This document shows positions 21,304-32,089 of a stretch of DNA of 64,000 bases, in pieces. Position 1 is the stretch's first letter. Every line of letters begins with the position of its first letter. Under the pieces are notes generated by a model. That model was not told the DNA's origin. It saw only the letters and a list, made by a program, of their open reading frames with translations, and did no database searches. Source of the stretch: Isoetes taiwanensis. Its lineage: Eukaryota; Streptophyta; Lycopodiopsida; Isoetales; Isoetaceae. Position numbers and translations under genes: made by a program. The stretch is from the NCBI GenBank assembly GCA_021234155.1, contig JAJEKV010000034.1:14804671-14868670 (forward strand). The letters are read 5' to 3'.

Positions 21304-22229
21304 CCAGAAATATTATAAAAATTTGTTAAGTGTAAGTTGATTAGAATTGAACACAAGAAAGTTGAATTGCATAAACACTAAAAATGGTTTCAGTCATGGC
21401 AAAGATAAGAAATGGACAGGTTTTCACGTACAAATGGTTGATATATTTATATTGTGGACATAAATATAACACACCCGAAAATGAGCATGGCTCATAATTC
21501 ATGACCAAGCTTCAAAATGTCGTTAGGAGCACGATATCTTATGACTATTGCATCATGTCTTCCAGCCCGTAGAGAAAGGTGAAGAGATATCCTCTAAAGC
21601 GATAGTCCATGCGGTTTCTATAGCGCGTGCCAGCGGCAAACCTTTCCATCCTACATGGCACGCATCTTCGGGACGCGTGCCTTCCCCAAGGGTTGTGCAA
21701 CAAGTGATTTGCTGCCAATATACCTTTCATGGTTGCTCGTTCCTCATAATTTTCAATTTGCTCAACCTTTTCCCAAAGTTCAGGAACAGCAGTATAGAGG
21801 CGATAATCGGTCCCCAACCCTATGTACTTGCGACTTGTGTTGATTTGTATTACCCTCGGGGTGCAGTGAGAACTCTATCTCTTAGTTTCTTAATAGTCTT
21901 TTTGTGTTTGGTCCATTCATCTACAAAGCAAATGAAGATCACTTAATTATGTATACACACTCATAATTGTACCAATAAGAAAGACAGTAAGAATAGAGTA
22001 CTCAAGTGCAATGAACAAAAACTTTGATACATATATTCATAACATTTGATTGTGTACATCGGTCAAAGTCACGTACCAACAATGGGCGGTCGAGAGGCCA
22101 ATAACATGATGGCAGTTTCTCCATTCCTTGCTCAGGTATATTGACTAAATTTAGGCGTGAGCACCCAAGTTCTTTGCCATAGTTTGCCCGACAAAATCTG
22201 TTCCACTGCTTTCGATATGCCATCTGGCG

Positions 22230-22809
22230 CATTAGTCATTGGATGATCTTTCACATAAACTATACCATCTTCGGCCATTTTGAATCCATTAAGCCATGGA
22301 ATGAGCTCCATGACAAGCAATCTGTCACCAGCTAATATCGGTGTCCAAGAGAAAGGACATATGTAGCTTCCTACAGGATTCAAAGTGGATTTGTATCTTT
22401 CGTCGTCGATCGAGCTGTATGTCCATAGTACTGGGTACTCTTTCCATACCACGCTAATGGTTTCACAAACAACCCCTTTTGAGGTTGATAGAGGGTGTTT
22501 GTGTGGCGGAGATCAACAACTTGCTCACGGTTGTAAACAAACTTCAGCTTTATGGAAAAAGCATCACAAATATGTTCCACAATTGGTTGAAGATTTTTAG
22601 AAGTGAGTGAAGACCAGATGGCAACATCAAACCCTTCTCTTACAAATGCTAATGATGATGCTAACCACGGGCTGTGTAAAAAACACATTTCCTATATTAA
22701 ATTGAAGCTCATCTTTACGGATCTGTTGGTATCTTGAGTTAATATTTTCATTCTTGTGCACACTCTTGCCCAACACAGAATTTAAGTCAAAGATAACGAG
22801 CTTTCTCCA
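22230..22809 (-). pseudogene. FCP1/NIF (HAD superfamily) phosphatase-like domain
   Basis: After an acceptor (AATTCAG) at 22,810 the exon reads WRKLVIFDLNSVLGKSVHK, where DLNSVL corresponds to the HAD motif I DxDxT/V. The second Asp is replaced by Asn, as also happens in plant DLNGVL proteins. A one-base frameshift near 22,690 follows, then SPWLASSLAFVREGFDVAIW and WSSLTSKNLQPIVEHI, the typical FCP1 pattern of 'RPGL..FL..c...FdVaiWSS...N'. Later come DDERYKSTLNPVGSY, GDRLLVMELIPWLNGF and DGIVYVKDHP, matching the 'GGDL..yL.gLa.a..Vq.yV..hPF' tail of plant FCP1-domain proteins. The order and spacing fit the family. Catalysis is doubtful because motif I lacks the second Asp and the frame is broken. 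In cellular FCP1 proteins the target is the RNA polymerase II tail. That role here is unknown. Confidence 0.7.
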
Positions 22810-25044
22810 CTGAATTAGATGATTCACTGTCAGCAAGAAAACACTTGAGATTCACAATTTATAATTACATTTCGGACACACAATTGAGAAAACACATTGA
22901 TAATTACGATTGTTATTTGCACGGGTGTAAGTGAGACAAATAAATTAATTTTTCATTACTTATTGAGTACAAAGAAGCTCGAGCATGGCTCATACAAAGC
23001 TGTAATTTACAAACAAGTCAAAGGGACTATCTACCTGTGTAGGAACAAGCTGCTTGTATATTCATCTAGCCTTCTACAATTAATGCCTCCATTAGATGAT
23101 CCCTCCGTGACTTGGCATAGGCATCGAGTGAACCAACCGGGTGTCATGCATGGTGCACAAGTATTAGAGGACTATACCAACAAATAACTAATAGGAAAAT
23201 AACATGTTCTACTTACAAAAATGGAGCTTGGTAGCGTGCATCAACCACGGCATCTATGAATTTGTGCATGTAAGCCACAATGTACATGCAAGGGTTCTTT
23301 GGTACTAGTTTACGGCATTTTAGGGACGAGAACACGGGGAGCATCAAAGTTCTTCCTACCATGGTTTAAGCTGTTGGATCCGAGCATCATGTTATTGATC
23401 ACAAGCTTATGAAACCCGCAAAATTGCAATGTGAGAATAAATCAAGCATAAGAAATTGCAATATGAGAATAATCAAATCATAAAAACAAAGCGAAACTCA
23501 TACTTACTTACGGACCACTTTAGCATCGGGTACATAGCCTTTGGCAGGAGAGAGGATCGTATACTTGGGCTAGCTATAGATGGAAAAGAGCTTTTCGTTG
23601 GACCAGCAAACACAAGTATTGCCAATGCCACATTTGGGCCTTGCGAATTGGAACAAATATGTATTGGCATCTTGCAATCAAAATGCCATCCAGCCCTTCC
23701 TTTATGTTAGTGTTACGTGCATGCCCCCACTGTTCTTGAGGGAATTCACAAAATTACGGAAGGTGTCCGGTCGACCGTAAAAACTTGTGTTTCCAATCGG
23801 ATGGAAGACTGCTACAAAGGTACACGCACACAAATCCAGATTACATATTAATACATAAGATGAGTGACTTAGGGAATGAAATAACATAAATATGTTGAAA
23901 TGCTAGCCTACCTCCCATAGACATCTACCATCTTAGAGGTCAAGTCCGACTTCAGTGAGAACTTCGTCAACATCACTTTGAAAGATAGAGGGTGCGAGGC
24001 TTAGGAGGACAGTCCCTATAAGGAGTGAATGGAACCAACCTTTTCGGTCGGTTCACTAAAGCGTACAAAGGAAACAACGGTATTAGCAAAAGAATATATC
24101 TATTGTAATCAATTGTATATTACTCACCTTGTAAATTCATCACTGCTTCAAAGCATCTTCGAGGGCTCTGCACCTTATTTGTTATCACATCAATATTTGC
24201 TTGTAGATCCTCTTCCTCTTCCGGTTCAGGCTTCGGAAGGATCGGGGATCAGCTTCCTTCCGCGACTTTGTGATCGTGTCCTATGTACAAAAAAATGTGG
24301 TTAATTACCATAAATCTGAGATGTTTAACAAAATTAGTTCATCTTGGACATACCTCTTTCTAGGTGGTGGTGGCACTTTTTTGCCTGGAGATTTTCTTTT
24401 CGGAGGACATTTTTTTGTTGCTGGAGATTTTGCCTGTTTTTTTCCTTTTGGAGTGCCATCACCAGCATTCTTTTGCCTCCTCTTTGGAGTGGACTCAACT
24501 ACCAACTCAGCTTCCTCTTCCCTGGTATCTCCTGGGTTAAAATCTGGATCTGTGTCCTTTGTAGCTTCTTACGTAAGCGGGTTGAGCTGGGACTGCAGAT
24601 GATCTTTGAGGCGAAAGCTGAATCTTTCTTAGCTTCTCCAATTACTAATTTAGCACTTGGTGATGAAAGAGTTTTACATTTGCGGTGATCATTGAAGGCT
24701 CGGCACACCAAGCTGCTTTAGCTTTCTCAAGTGCCATCCTCTCAATTTCCTCAACTTCACTTTGCCATGTTCGAGGAGGCACTGTTGCAGATGGTTCTAT
24801 TACTGGCACTGTAAATGTCATTGGTGATCTGGAGCTGGAAGGTTGAGGGTCTACAGATTCGGTCTGCTTATTATGCTCAGTAAAATCTGTAAAGAGAGTC
24901 GATGCAGATGGCTCAAGAACATCAGCCATTAAAGCTGCTTCTGGGATAGGAGCAACCTCATCTGCAAACAAACAAATGATCTAAATTTCAATAGACATAA
25001 AAGAACATGAAAACAGAACTAATGAGAAATATCTGGTACATTCT

Positions 25045-25470
25045 GCCAAGCATGTACATTTCATGTACATAAAATGTACCAAATGTACGTAACTACATTT
25101 AACTATAGCCAAATGTACATGTACATGTTCCTCAATGTACATAGAGGTACCTCAATGTACACAGATGTACCCAGATGTACCCATATGTACCCAGATGTAC
25201 CCAGGTATCCAGTTAGGGAATGTAGATCTATGCCCAAAAAAAAGCACATATATGTAAAAAAATGCACATACTTATGAATCCATCTCTGAGATGCACTCTA
25301 AAGATAAATGCATGTACATCTATTTGCAGATGTAGACTCCATTAGAGACATGTACAAGCTGATACAAGCTCAAGAGTCCAAGCTCAAAAATAAAAGCATC
25401 AATAAACAAGCAAATATATGCCTATGTACCTACGCTTCTGGATGTACACTAAAAGTTATACATGTACAAT
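25045..25470. repeat. TGTACA-rich island, right
   Basis: There are roughly fifteen copies of ATGTACAT, ATGTACCC or close variants, including a run of five CCAGATGTAC-like units spaced 10-11 bases at 25,155-25,205. It lies in an intron-like gap of the minus-strand gene, as the left island does in the plus-strand gene. Confidence 0.8.
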
Positions 25471-27022
25471 GAATAGCAATGCCTTTGAAAGCCATACATG
25501 TAGAACTATACAGATTACAATAACAAATATGAATGAAAAGAAATATAAGTTTAAATTAGTTGAGAGCAATGCATACCTTTCACGGTGAGGGGAAACCAAG
25601 CTGAATTGAATGCCCTCATCGGATGCAACCTTTTATGCAATTCGTCTTTCATGGACGGATAACACAAGCGAGAAGAGGCAATAAGCATCTACGCATGGAG
25701 CTAGCAACAACAAACCAGTTTTGCCAAAGCCTTGGCCACAGCAGTGTACATGAACCGAATGTGATGAAGCTGCTCTATAGAAGTAGCTCCCTCTGAGGGG
25801 TAGGGCCTCGGGTGCGAGAACAATAGGTCCCTGCTCTCCCCATGAAATCCAAAAATCTGTGAATGCCTTTGCTGAACCAATTCAATGCAATTAAGTTTTT
25901 CCTTTGCTTGTTCAATTGAGATTTCATGCCTTTCAATGTCTTTAGTTGCTTCACGCAAACCAATTTCTAGCTTAGAAGAGTCTTTGTTCTTTATCATGTC
26001 TACTCATAACCAAGTCTTCCAACTTGTACTTCAACACTCGAACATAACTTGATTTCAGCAGGATCACGGGACAATTTGTCAAATTCTGTTTTGTCTCATC
26101 TATTTTTACGGCGGATCTGCTGCGGATCTTGGATAGCATATCCTTTCTACCCTCAATCCGGTGATGACCTTCAATGCATCCCTCCCTTTTCTCTTCGGTG
26201 CTTCTACTTCATTCAATAGGTTAGTTTTCTCCTCCAACCCATGCTTAAGTGCTGCTTTATTGTGTCAACATCTGATCTAGAATAACCCGAGCTCTAATAT
26301 TGGCTGCAATCACGATGTCTGTTTGATAGTTGAGGATTTTGTTGTAGGGTCCTCTCAGAACGTCTGAAATGAGGGTTTTGGCAAGATCTTTGGCGGTCCT
26401 AGCCACGTCCATCCAATCAACAAGCCGTCCCTTCAAGTGAAGAGCAAATGCTCGGCAAAATAGGTTGAAATATAATGGTTTGTAACTTTGTTTCTTGCCA
26501 TAAACCAATTCATAATATTTAAAAAATCATCTTTCCATTTACGGATTCTCCTTCCTTGAATCCTCGTCTACATTTTTTGGAGCTTCACCCCATACCTCGT
26601 TCATAACCATCTCTAGGTTGGGTATGTGGGCCTCTGCATGTTTATCACGGAGGTCTTTGGCTTGGATCACCTCGGAACCCAAGCGTAAACTCCTTGGAGG
26701 TAAAATTCCACTGCCGGAAGCAATCGGCATCTTGCTTGGGTTTGTGATGATGATGAGCAAGCACTCATCTGGGGGCGTTTTGGGGCCATAGCTAGATGAA
26801 GAATTCGTGATCGGAATTCAAGCAGCGAAGGCAGGGGCGGGATAGTGAACGAGAGGCAAACCAAGAAAGAATTTGGGAAAGAATTTCAAAATCCGATAAT
26901 TGCGGGTTCAGAGTAGTGGATAGCCATTAATCATGGCAGTTACTAGCTGGTCATGATGACAGTTATTCCAAAAATGTGCATTCGGTACATATGTATATGT
27001 ACAAAAAGGGCTACATTTATAG

Positions 27023-27043
27023 ACACCCTTTCATGCTTTTACC
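27023..27043 (-). repeat. Right terminal inverted repeat
   Basis: These 21 bases, ending GCTTTTACC, are the exact inverse of 17,742-17,762. CTAAGA follows at 27,044-27,049. Confidence 0.95.
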
Positions 27044-27628
27044 CTAAGAAGGAAGTGAATTTTTTTGGCTATATGGCATGCCGGTAAGCGTTCTCTATCT
27101 ACGTCTTAGTTAAGAAGGTTGTAACTTGTTGATACTTATAATACAAAATTTTCTCCTACTATTAAGCTTGCATTCTCTTTTCTCTAAATGCTTTCTTTCT
27201 TTATCAGCTCTCTTTTTATAAATGTTGTTGCCCATACTGTTGTTTCATTTCGTTGTGCTGCTTTACATACTTCTACACATACGGAAATAAAACAGAGGCC
27301 GCCAGAAAATGGCCTTTATGACAAAAGGGGCCAAGCTTCCAAGCAAGGCAAATGTTTGCAGTGCCAACAACTCCAAGCAATTAGTTTGAGCCCATTACAG
27401 CAGCCCCATTACAGTCTCGTCACAGCAGAATATGATCCAGATGGAAGCTATGTAATCAATCCTAATGGACCATGCCGGACGCTGGAGTTCAGAAAGATAG
27501 TTCAGGTGAGCGATCATTGTTGTGTTTGTCTTTTTTTTCAAGCATGTGCCTGAACCTTTCTCTGGTACTAATACTATTGCCTGGTAGTTCACATGAGATA
27601 TTTGCTGCTGAATTATGTCTCGGCACAT
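27044..27628. other. No recognised gene; one splice-edged open stretch
   Basis: On the plus strand about 27,300-27,507 is open and ends at a donor (CAGGTGAGCG). The last residues read YDPDGSYVINPNGPCRTLEF, then RKIVQ. I do not recognise it, and no acceptor was fixed. Confidence 0.3.
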
Positions 27629-27846
27629 CTGATTTGCTGTCCCAGCAGAGGTCATTAATTGATGGATGCAGTAATCAGAAAGTCGAGCAGTTGGATCACT
27701 TCCATCTAGTAAGACATTTGTGGCCTTGAGGTTGCCATGTGGCAATCGGTGTTTGTGATGCAAATAATTTAAGCCACGAGCAATGTCTGCTGCTATTTGA
27801 AGGCGTTGTGGCCATGTCAATAATGGATATCGTCGTCCAGATCTTT
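27629..27846 (-). pseudogene. Single exon of an LRR receptor-like pseudokinase
   Basis: After an acceptor (TTTTGCAG, 27,847-27,854) the exon encodes RSGRRYPLLTWPQRLQIAAD, IARGLNYLHHKHRLPHGNLK, ATNVLLDGSDPTARLSDYCI and HQLMTSAGTANQ. This is the central kinase region: the catalytic loop HRDLK is HGNLK and the DFG motif is DYC. That combination is typical of the plant LRR receptor kinases with inactive kinase domains (At5g10020-like). No ATP-binding lobe and no activation-loop-to-APE exon were found nearby, so this is an isolated exon, presumably carried here by a transposon. Whether it is a decayed host gene or a capture cannot be told from this window. Confidence 0.8.
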
Positions 27847-27849
27847 CTG

Positions 27850-29310
27850 CAAAAGAGAAGGTTTTGTTAAAACTATGGCGAGAAACAGATAAGACTCTGC
27901 AGGTAATTCTGTTAAAGTCTCACGAGCTGTCAAAAATGTTACCATCTCATATCTTTTGAAATATTTTGGGTTTTTATAACTTATTTGATGTTTATTCAGA
28001 TAAGATCTTCATGAATTTCTCAAGACTCTATATCCTCCTGGCTTTGAATAGACTAGAGTTAGATGACAATGAAGGGAACTTAGGTTGAACATGGTCAAAG
28101 AACTTAGGCTGCTTCAGGCAGGCACTAACAGTGGTCTTGCATCATCCTTCCAGGTAAATATAGGTCTAAATATCATTCATTTTTGTTGATAATACACAAG
28201 TGAATTATACTCTTTTATTGCCTATATTAATTTTTGAATCTGTTTTAGGGTCTGCGTCTTTGCCTTCGCTTCATTTTCCTGCCCATTGGCTGCACTAGCT
28301 ACTGTTTTCCAGGTGAACTTAGTTGTGGTTCTACCTTGCTGTTTATTGTAAACTCACTGTTCTCTAGTAGGGTTTTAAGTTACAAACCTTTCTGAGCTAA
28401 TTGGACTGCTTCTAGTTGGACTTACTGCATATGCCGCCCAGGTATTGCCTGTCAGTCTATTTACCATTTCAGATTATATACACGTTTAAATGCAAGGAGC
28501 CTGATGCTGCAGATATTCTTGACCTGATGTAATTATTTATACTGATGTAATTATTTACATTGTTCTGATGTAATTATTTATACTGTAGACCTTATTTATA
28601 CTGTAGTTATAATTTATAGGGGAGCCATGGAGACTTAGATACTGAGCAGCAGAGAATCCTTACAGCAGAGATTTACCTTTGGCACAAGTGTCATGCCAAA
28701 GACATTGTACAACACTTAATTTCAACGCGAAAAGGCAAGTATAAGATGTTTTGTTTCAAGCTCCTTTAAGCTTAAATTTTTAAACTTAGAAACTTAAATT
28801 TTTCAGTAGGTAGTTTGGCATGAACATCTACCACATTTACATTGTATAATAGTGGGAAATTGCCTTTTTCAGGATTAAGCTATGCTTTGGACCGGGGATT
28901 GAAGTACTTCGTTAAAAAAACCTGAATGGTAGAATGATCTAGTCAAGAAAGCCATGAGTATGGATTTTAGCTTGAGAGCTACATCAAATCACTATTGAAC
29001 ACGTTGGAGGAAATCAAACCAAGTTGGCTGTAAAGATTTTATTTTTGAATGCCTTAAGATTCATATATGTAACTGGAATCAAATTTTTGCATAATACAAG
29101 AGAACAATAGTCGATGTTTACTTGCTGGAAATTTGTGAACAGATGGTTTTTTGAGAGCATAGTATAAAAGTTATCTTTATATCTGATCAATTGGCCTGCG
29201 AGTTGTCTTTAAACAACTCTAATTGCATTACAAACCATTCCAAGCAACTCAAATGCATATACTAAAGCACAAAGAACAAACTCAATTTGCATCTCATTTA
29301 ATAATGGAAA
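27850..29310. other. Intron-like sequence with short unrecognised exons
   Basis: The region is T-rich with many pyrimidine tracts followed by CAG, as in plant introns. One open segment at about 28,620-28,735 reads HGDLDTEQQRILTAEIYLWH, then KCHAKDIVQHLISTRKG. It may be a real exon, but I do not know the family. Short repeats of GATGTAATTATTTATACT occur at 28,530-28,580. Confidence 0.35.
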
Positions 29311-29314
29311 GAAT

Positions 29315-29662
29315 CTTCTGACGGAAAAGGTGATGAAATTTTGACGAATCTACCGACGATACATCTGACGATAGATGTGACGAAGACTTTGACGAAAATG
29401 CGACGTAAATTCTGACGAATTATATAATGTATATTCTGACGTTTTATATGACCTATGTTCTGACGCATATTGTGACGAAGTATCTGACGATAATTCTGAC
29501 GATTATTTTGACGAAAGTCTGACGAAAAATGTGATGAAATTTCTGACGATTATTGTGACGAAATTTCTGACGATTGTTTTGACGAAAAGCTGACGATTTT
29601 ACGTCAGAATTTATGACGAAAAAATATGACGAAATTTCGTCAGAAAATATTCGTCAGAACCA
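29315..29662. repeat. TGACGAAA array, probable CACTA subterminal region
   Basis: About 24 copies of a 6-8 base motif (CTGACGAT, TTGACGAA, GTGACGAA) are spaced 12-20 bases. They are mostly in plus orientation and switch to CGTCAGAA near 29,600-29,655. It matches the motif cluster upstream of the CACTA transposase at 8,967-9,090. The terminal repeat of the element was not found. Confidence 0.75.
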
Positions 29663-29701
29663 GGGTAAAAATTATGAGCACCTCATCAGCTCTTGGATGA
29701 T

Positions 29702-29764
29702 CAGCTGCCTCATCAATTAACCCTAGTGTTTCATCAGCTGCCTCATCAATTAACCCTAGTGTAT
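29702..29764 (+). repeat. 33-bp tandem duplication
   Basis: CAGCTGCCTCATCAATTAAC with CCTAGTGTTTCAT occurs twice in a row starting at 29,702 and 29,735. It is directly next to the TGACGAAA array. Confidence 0.85.
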
Positions 29765-30937
29765 TACTTCTGCAGCACCGACCAGAGCCTGAGTTTGATA
29801 CACAAGTGCAAGATGTTGAAGAGTCGACCTCTTAGTTCTAGATTTTATTAGACAATTGTATTCAGTTTTATATAATTTTGATTGGCATTTCCTTTAATGG
29901 GCCATTACATAATCTATGTACCATCTTCTTATATTTACTTGTACTGTTGAACACCATTGAATTGTCTTTTTCCTTCACTGCTTATCTCTCTTTCTTAGAG
30001 TTGGAATATAAGAAATTGTACAATGTTATATATTCATTCCAAGAGCTCATACTATCAGAGAGCTTACTAGCTGCAACCAAAAAATGCATATCACCTGCAA
30101 ATATAATAAATCAACGGAGGATATTCTTATAACCCTCCTGCATAACATAACATAGTGATTTTTGTGATATCTTATCAATGGCTACCTTTATTCATGCGCT
30201 CCAGACTTGCCGATGCCATCAGTGCTTTCCCCGGTTAGATAGATCAAGCTCCATACGCTCTAAAGCCATGATTGCTCTAGTCTATGCACCTGAGAGAAAA
30301 GATAAAGGAAAGAAAGAAGGGTAGGCAGAAGGAAAAGGCAAGGAGCCATGTTGCAAACTTACCGTCCACATTTTTGCCTCTGTCATGAGAAGCTAAGCAT
30401 TGGATCGAATCTGCAGAAATGCCCTGCTGAATGACACCATGCCCAAAGTTTTCGAGTGTTGAAAAGAGCTGTTGCAACTCCGGATATGGTGATGGATTCT
30501 TCATCAGTTACCCATATTTCTGCTTTGCCCCTTGAAGCTGGACCTACTCTGTAGGTTTCACGAATTTGTACACTCTCTTCCTCATACTGGTCTGAAAGAT
30601 GAAAGACCAATTTGCTATGTAGATTTTGATGTAGATTTTGCTATGTAATACATGGGCGACCTTGAAGCCTTGAAATGTACTAGCTTGCTGATTCCATGCA
30701 AAATCGGACCCAGCTATTAAATCTTTGCTTGCTTCCGTTTGCATCTGGCCGGATCTCCTATAGAATGGATGCCGGTTTGCCGGTTCGAACACATGCGACT
30801 GGGGCTGGACCACCAACAGATGCGACCTAGCATTTACAGGAAAGAGCCAGTTTTTAGCAGTCACCAGCATATGCTGGGCATATGCCGGCATATACCTGGA
30901 TATGCCCACATACCCACATAAACGAGGGTTTGCCCCC
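29765..30937. other. No recognised gene; splice-edged exon near 30,365-30,500
   Basis: On the minus strand a stretch reading PYPELQQLFSTLENFGHGVI, then QQGISADSIQCLASHDRGKN, ends at a strong donor (GTAAGTTTGC, near 30,364). A neighbouring frame reads VFHLSDQYEEESVQIRETYR. These may be exons of one unknown gene with a frameshift. GCATATGCC repeats occur at 30,868-30,905. Confidence 0.3.
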
Positions 30938-31231
30938 CTAGGGGCAACCCAAAAAGGGCTTTTCACCTTTCTCTGTTTCTTTACCAATCAGAATTCTAAC
31001 TATCTCAATCATTTGGGTCTGCATGGATCGTGACATTTTCTGGAAAATCTCTGCCATCACAGTACCTAAATCATCAGCCTCATTTTCCAACGTCTTTCCA
31101 CACTCTATACCCTGACCTATCAAATCTGACCCTGCACCTGCACCATAGCCTGCCTTGACCGTACCCTTGGTCCTCTCTGTACCCTGCAGAGGCCCCTTTG
31201 GCCCCACATTTCGACAATCCATGTTCACCAT
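30938..31231 (-). CDS. 97-residue open frame of unknown family
   Basis: An ATG at 31,231 opens MVNMDCRNVGPKGPLQGTER and runs to a stop at 30,938. It has a Gly-rich part (KAGYGAGAGSDLIGQGIE) and a helical part (DDLGTVMAEIFQKMSRSMQT and QMIEIVRILIGKETEKGEK). Composition suggests a small gag-like or regulatory protein, but I recognise no motif. It ends just left of the Helitron at 31,432. It may be an exon, since CCAGG and GT-like edges occur at its end. Confidence 0.3.
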   Translation of the reverse strand: MVNMDCRNVGPKGPLQGTERTKGTVKAGYGAGAGSDLIGQGIECGKTLENEADDLGTVMAEIFQKMSRSMQTQMIEIVRILIGKETEKGEKPFLGCP

Positions 31232-31554
31232 TTCTCTCTCTACCAAGATGGCGCATCTGCTAGCGCCATCCCCCCTGTAAATGAGATTCCAAGTCAATGA
31301 TATGTCAAATGTGATAGGAAACAAAGAAATAACATGAAACAAAACAGAGAAGGAAATGGCTCCTTTTGTCCTTGCCCTAAATACATAACCAAAGGCTTCA
31401 AACAAAAAGCATAGGATTTTTGGAAGTGCCATCCTATATAATAAAATTATAGTGTATGTCTGTTTTGTGTGTCGCCCTAAATCAAACGGTCTACATTGTT
31501 CTATCAAACGGTCTACATTGTTCTATCAAATCAAATGGCTTTCTTTAGGGTTTC

Positions 31555-31715
31555 TTCGGCAGGCAGGAGTTTTCCTTTCTTCGGCAGTAGCAGTGTCTTC
31601 TGGTGATTCTATGTGTCTTCTGGTGATTGTGTCTTCGGCAGTAGCAGTGTTTTCTGGTGATTCTATGTGTCTTCGGCAGTAGCAGTGTCTTCTGGTGATT
31701 GTGTCTTCTGGTGAT
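31555..31715 (+). repeat. GGCAGTAGCAGTGTCTTCTGG tandem repeat
   Basis: Modules GGCAGTAGCAGTGTCTTCTG and GTGATTCTATGTGTCTTC repeat three to four times with shuffled order just inside the Helitron 5' end. Confidence 0.75.
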
Positions 31716-32089
31716 TCTACTGGAGTTCGGCTACCTATTCTTTCGGTGCACGTTTGTTTTGGCAAAGCTTCGGGCCATAGATATATTGGTAGCCAGAAGC
31801 AAATCGTGGTGGGCTTTGAACTCAAACTCTTTGATCCCAAGGATGGATGCTCTGAGTGATGGCCCACCTTCTTTATCTCATTTTGTTCTTCATGTCTGCC
31901 ATTGTGAAATTGGTGAGCTGTGGATGAAAGGGAGTGGGAACCGTGGTATGCCTTAGTATGCCTTGCAACTCCAAAAGCCACTGTATTTCCAGTGTAAAAA
32001 ATGCAAAGCCATGGCTACTCCGATCCGTAACAGAAAGAGAAGCTAGACCTTTGAGCAGATGATCTGCTTAAACAAGCTTGGCTGCTATA

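Larger units (their letters stand above)
21545..26789 (-). pseudogene. Multi-exon passenger gene of the transposon, with FCP1/HAD-like domain
   Basis: An ATG at 26,789 opens MAPKRPQMSACSSSS. From there a series of exons with frameshifts runs leftward: SLRLGSEVIQAKDLRDKHAE and NEVWGEAPKNVDED (26.6 kb), LVDWMDVARTAKDLAKTL (26.4 kb), and a helical part KDIERHEISIEQAKEKL (25.9 kb). After a TGTACA-rich gap come an acidic/Pro/Ser part (24.65-24.97 kb) and a very basic part KGKKQAKSPATKKCPPKRK ending at donor GTATGT (24.36 kb), probably nuclear-localising. Then follow segments near 24.0-23.2 kb with KLVPKNPCMYIVAYMHKFID, the FCP1-like domain (22.81-22.23 kb), and a C-terminal exon LWEKVEQIENYEERATMKG ending at 21,545. 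Exon joins are only partly resolved. At least three frame changes mark it as decayed. I know of no described transposon gene of this make-up. Confidence 0.6.
17742..27043. mobile_element. Complete 9.3-kb DNA transposon with TIRs and 6-bp TSD
   Basis: GGTAAAAGCATGAAAGGGTG plus T starts at 17,742, and its exact inverse ends at 27,043, giving 21-bp perfect terminal inverted repeats. CTAAGA lies directly outside both ends (17,736-17,741 and 27,044-27,049), a perfect 6-bp target-site duplication. Inside are two convergent genes: a transposase-like gene on the plus strand (about 18.1-21.16 kb) and a multi-exon gene on the minus strand (26.79 to 21.55 kb) with an FCP1/HAD-like domain. They meet at 21.16-21.55 kb. 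Islands of TGTACA palindromes lie at 18.76-19.25, 21.24-21.30 and 25.05-25.47 kb, with single copies near both ends. The TSD length excludes CACTA (3 bp) and typical hAT (8 bp) or Mutator (9 bp) insertion. I cannot assign a superfamily. Confidence 0.9.

Noticed and set aside
31526-31981. 151-codon minus-strand open frame with TRRHIESPED repeats
   Set aside because: It is a translation of the tandem repeat inside the Helitron, with no start context or domain.
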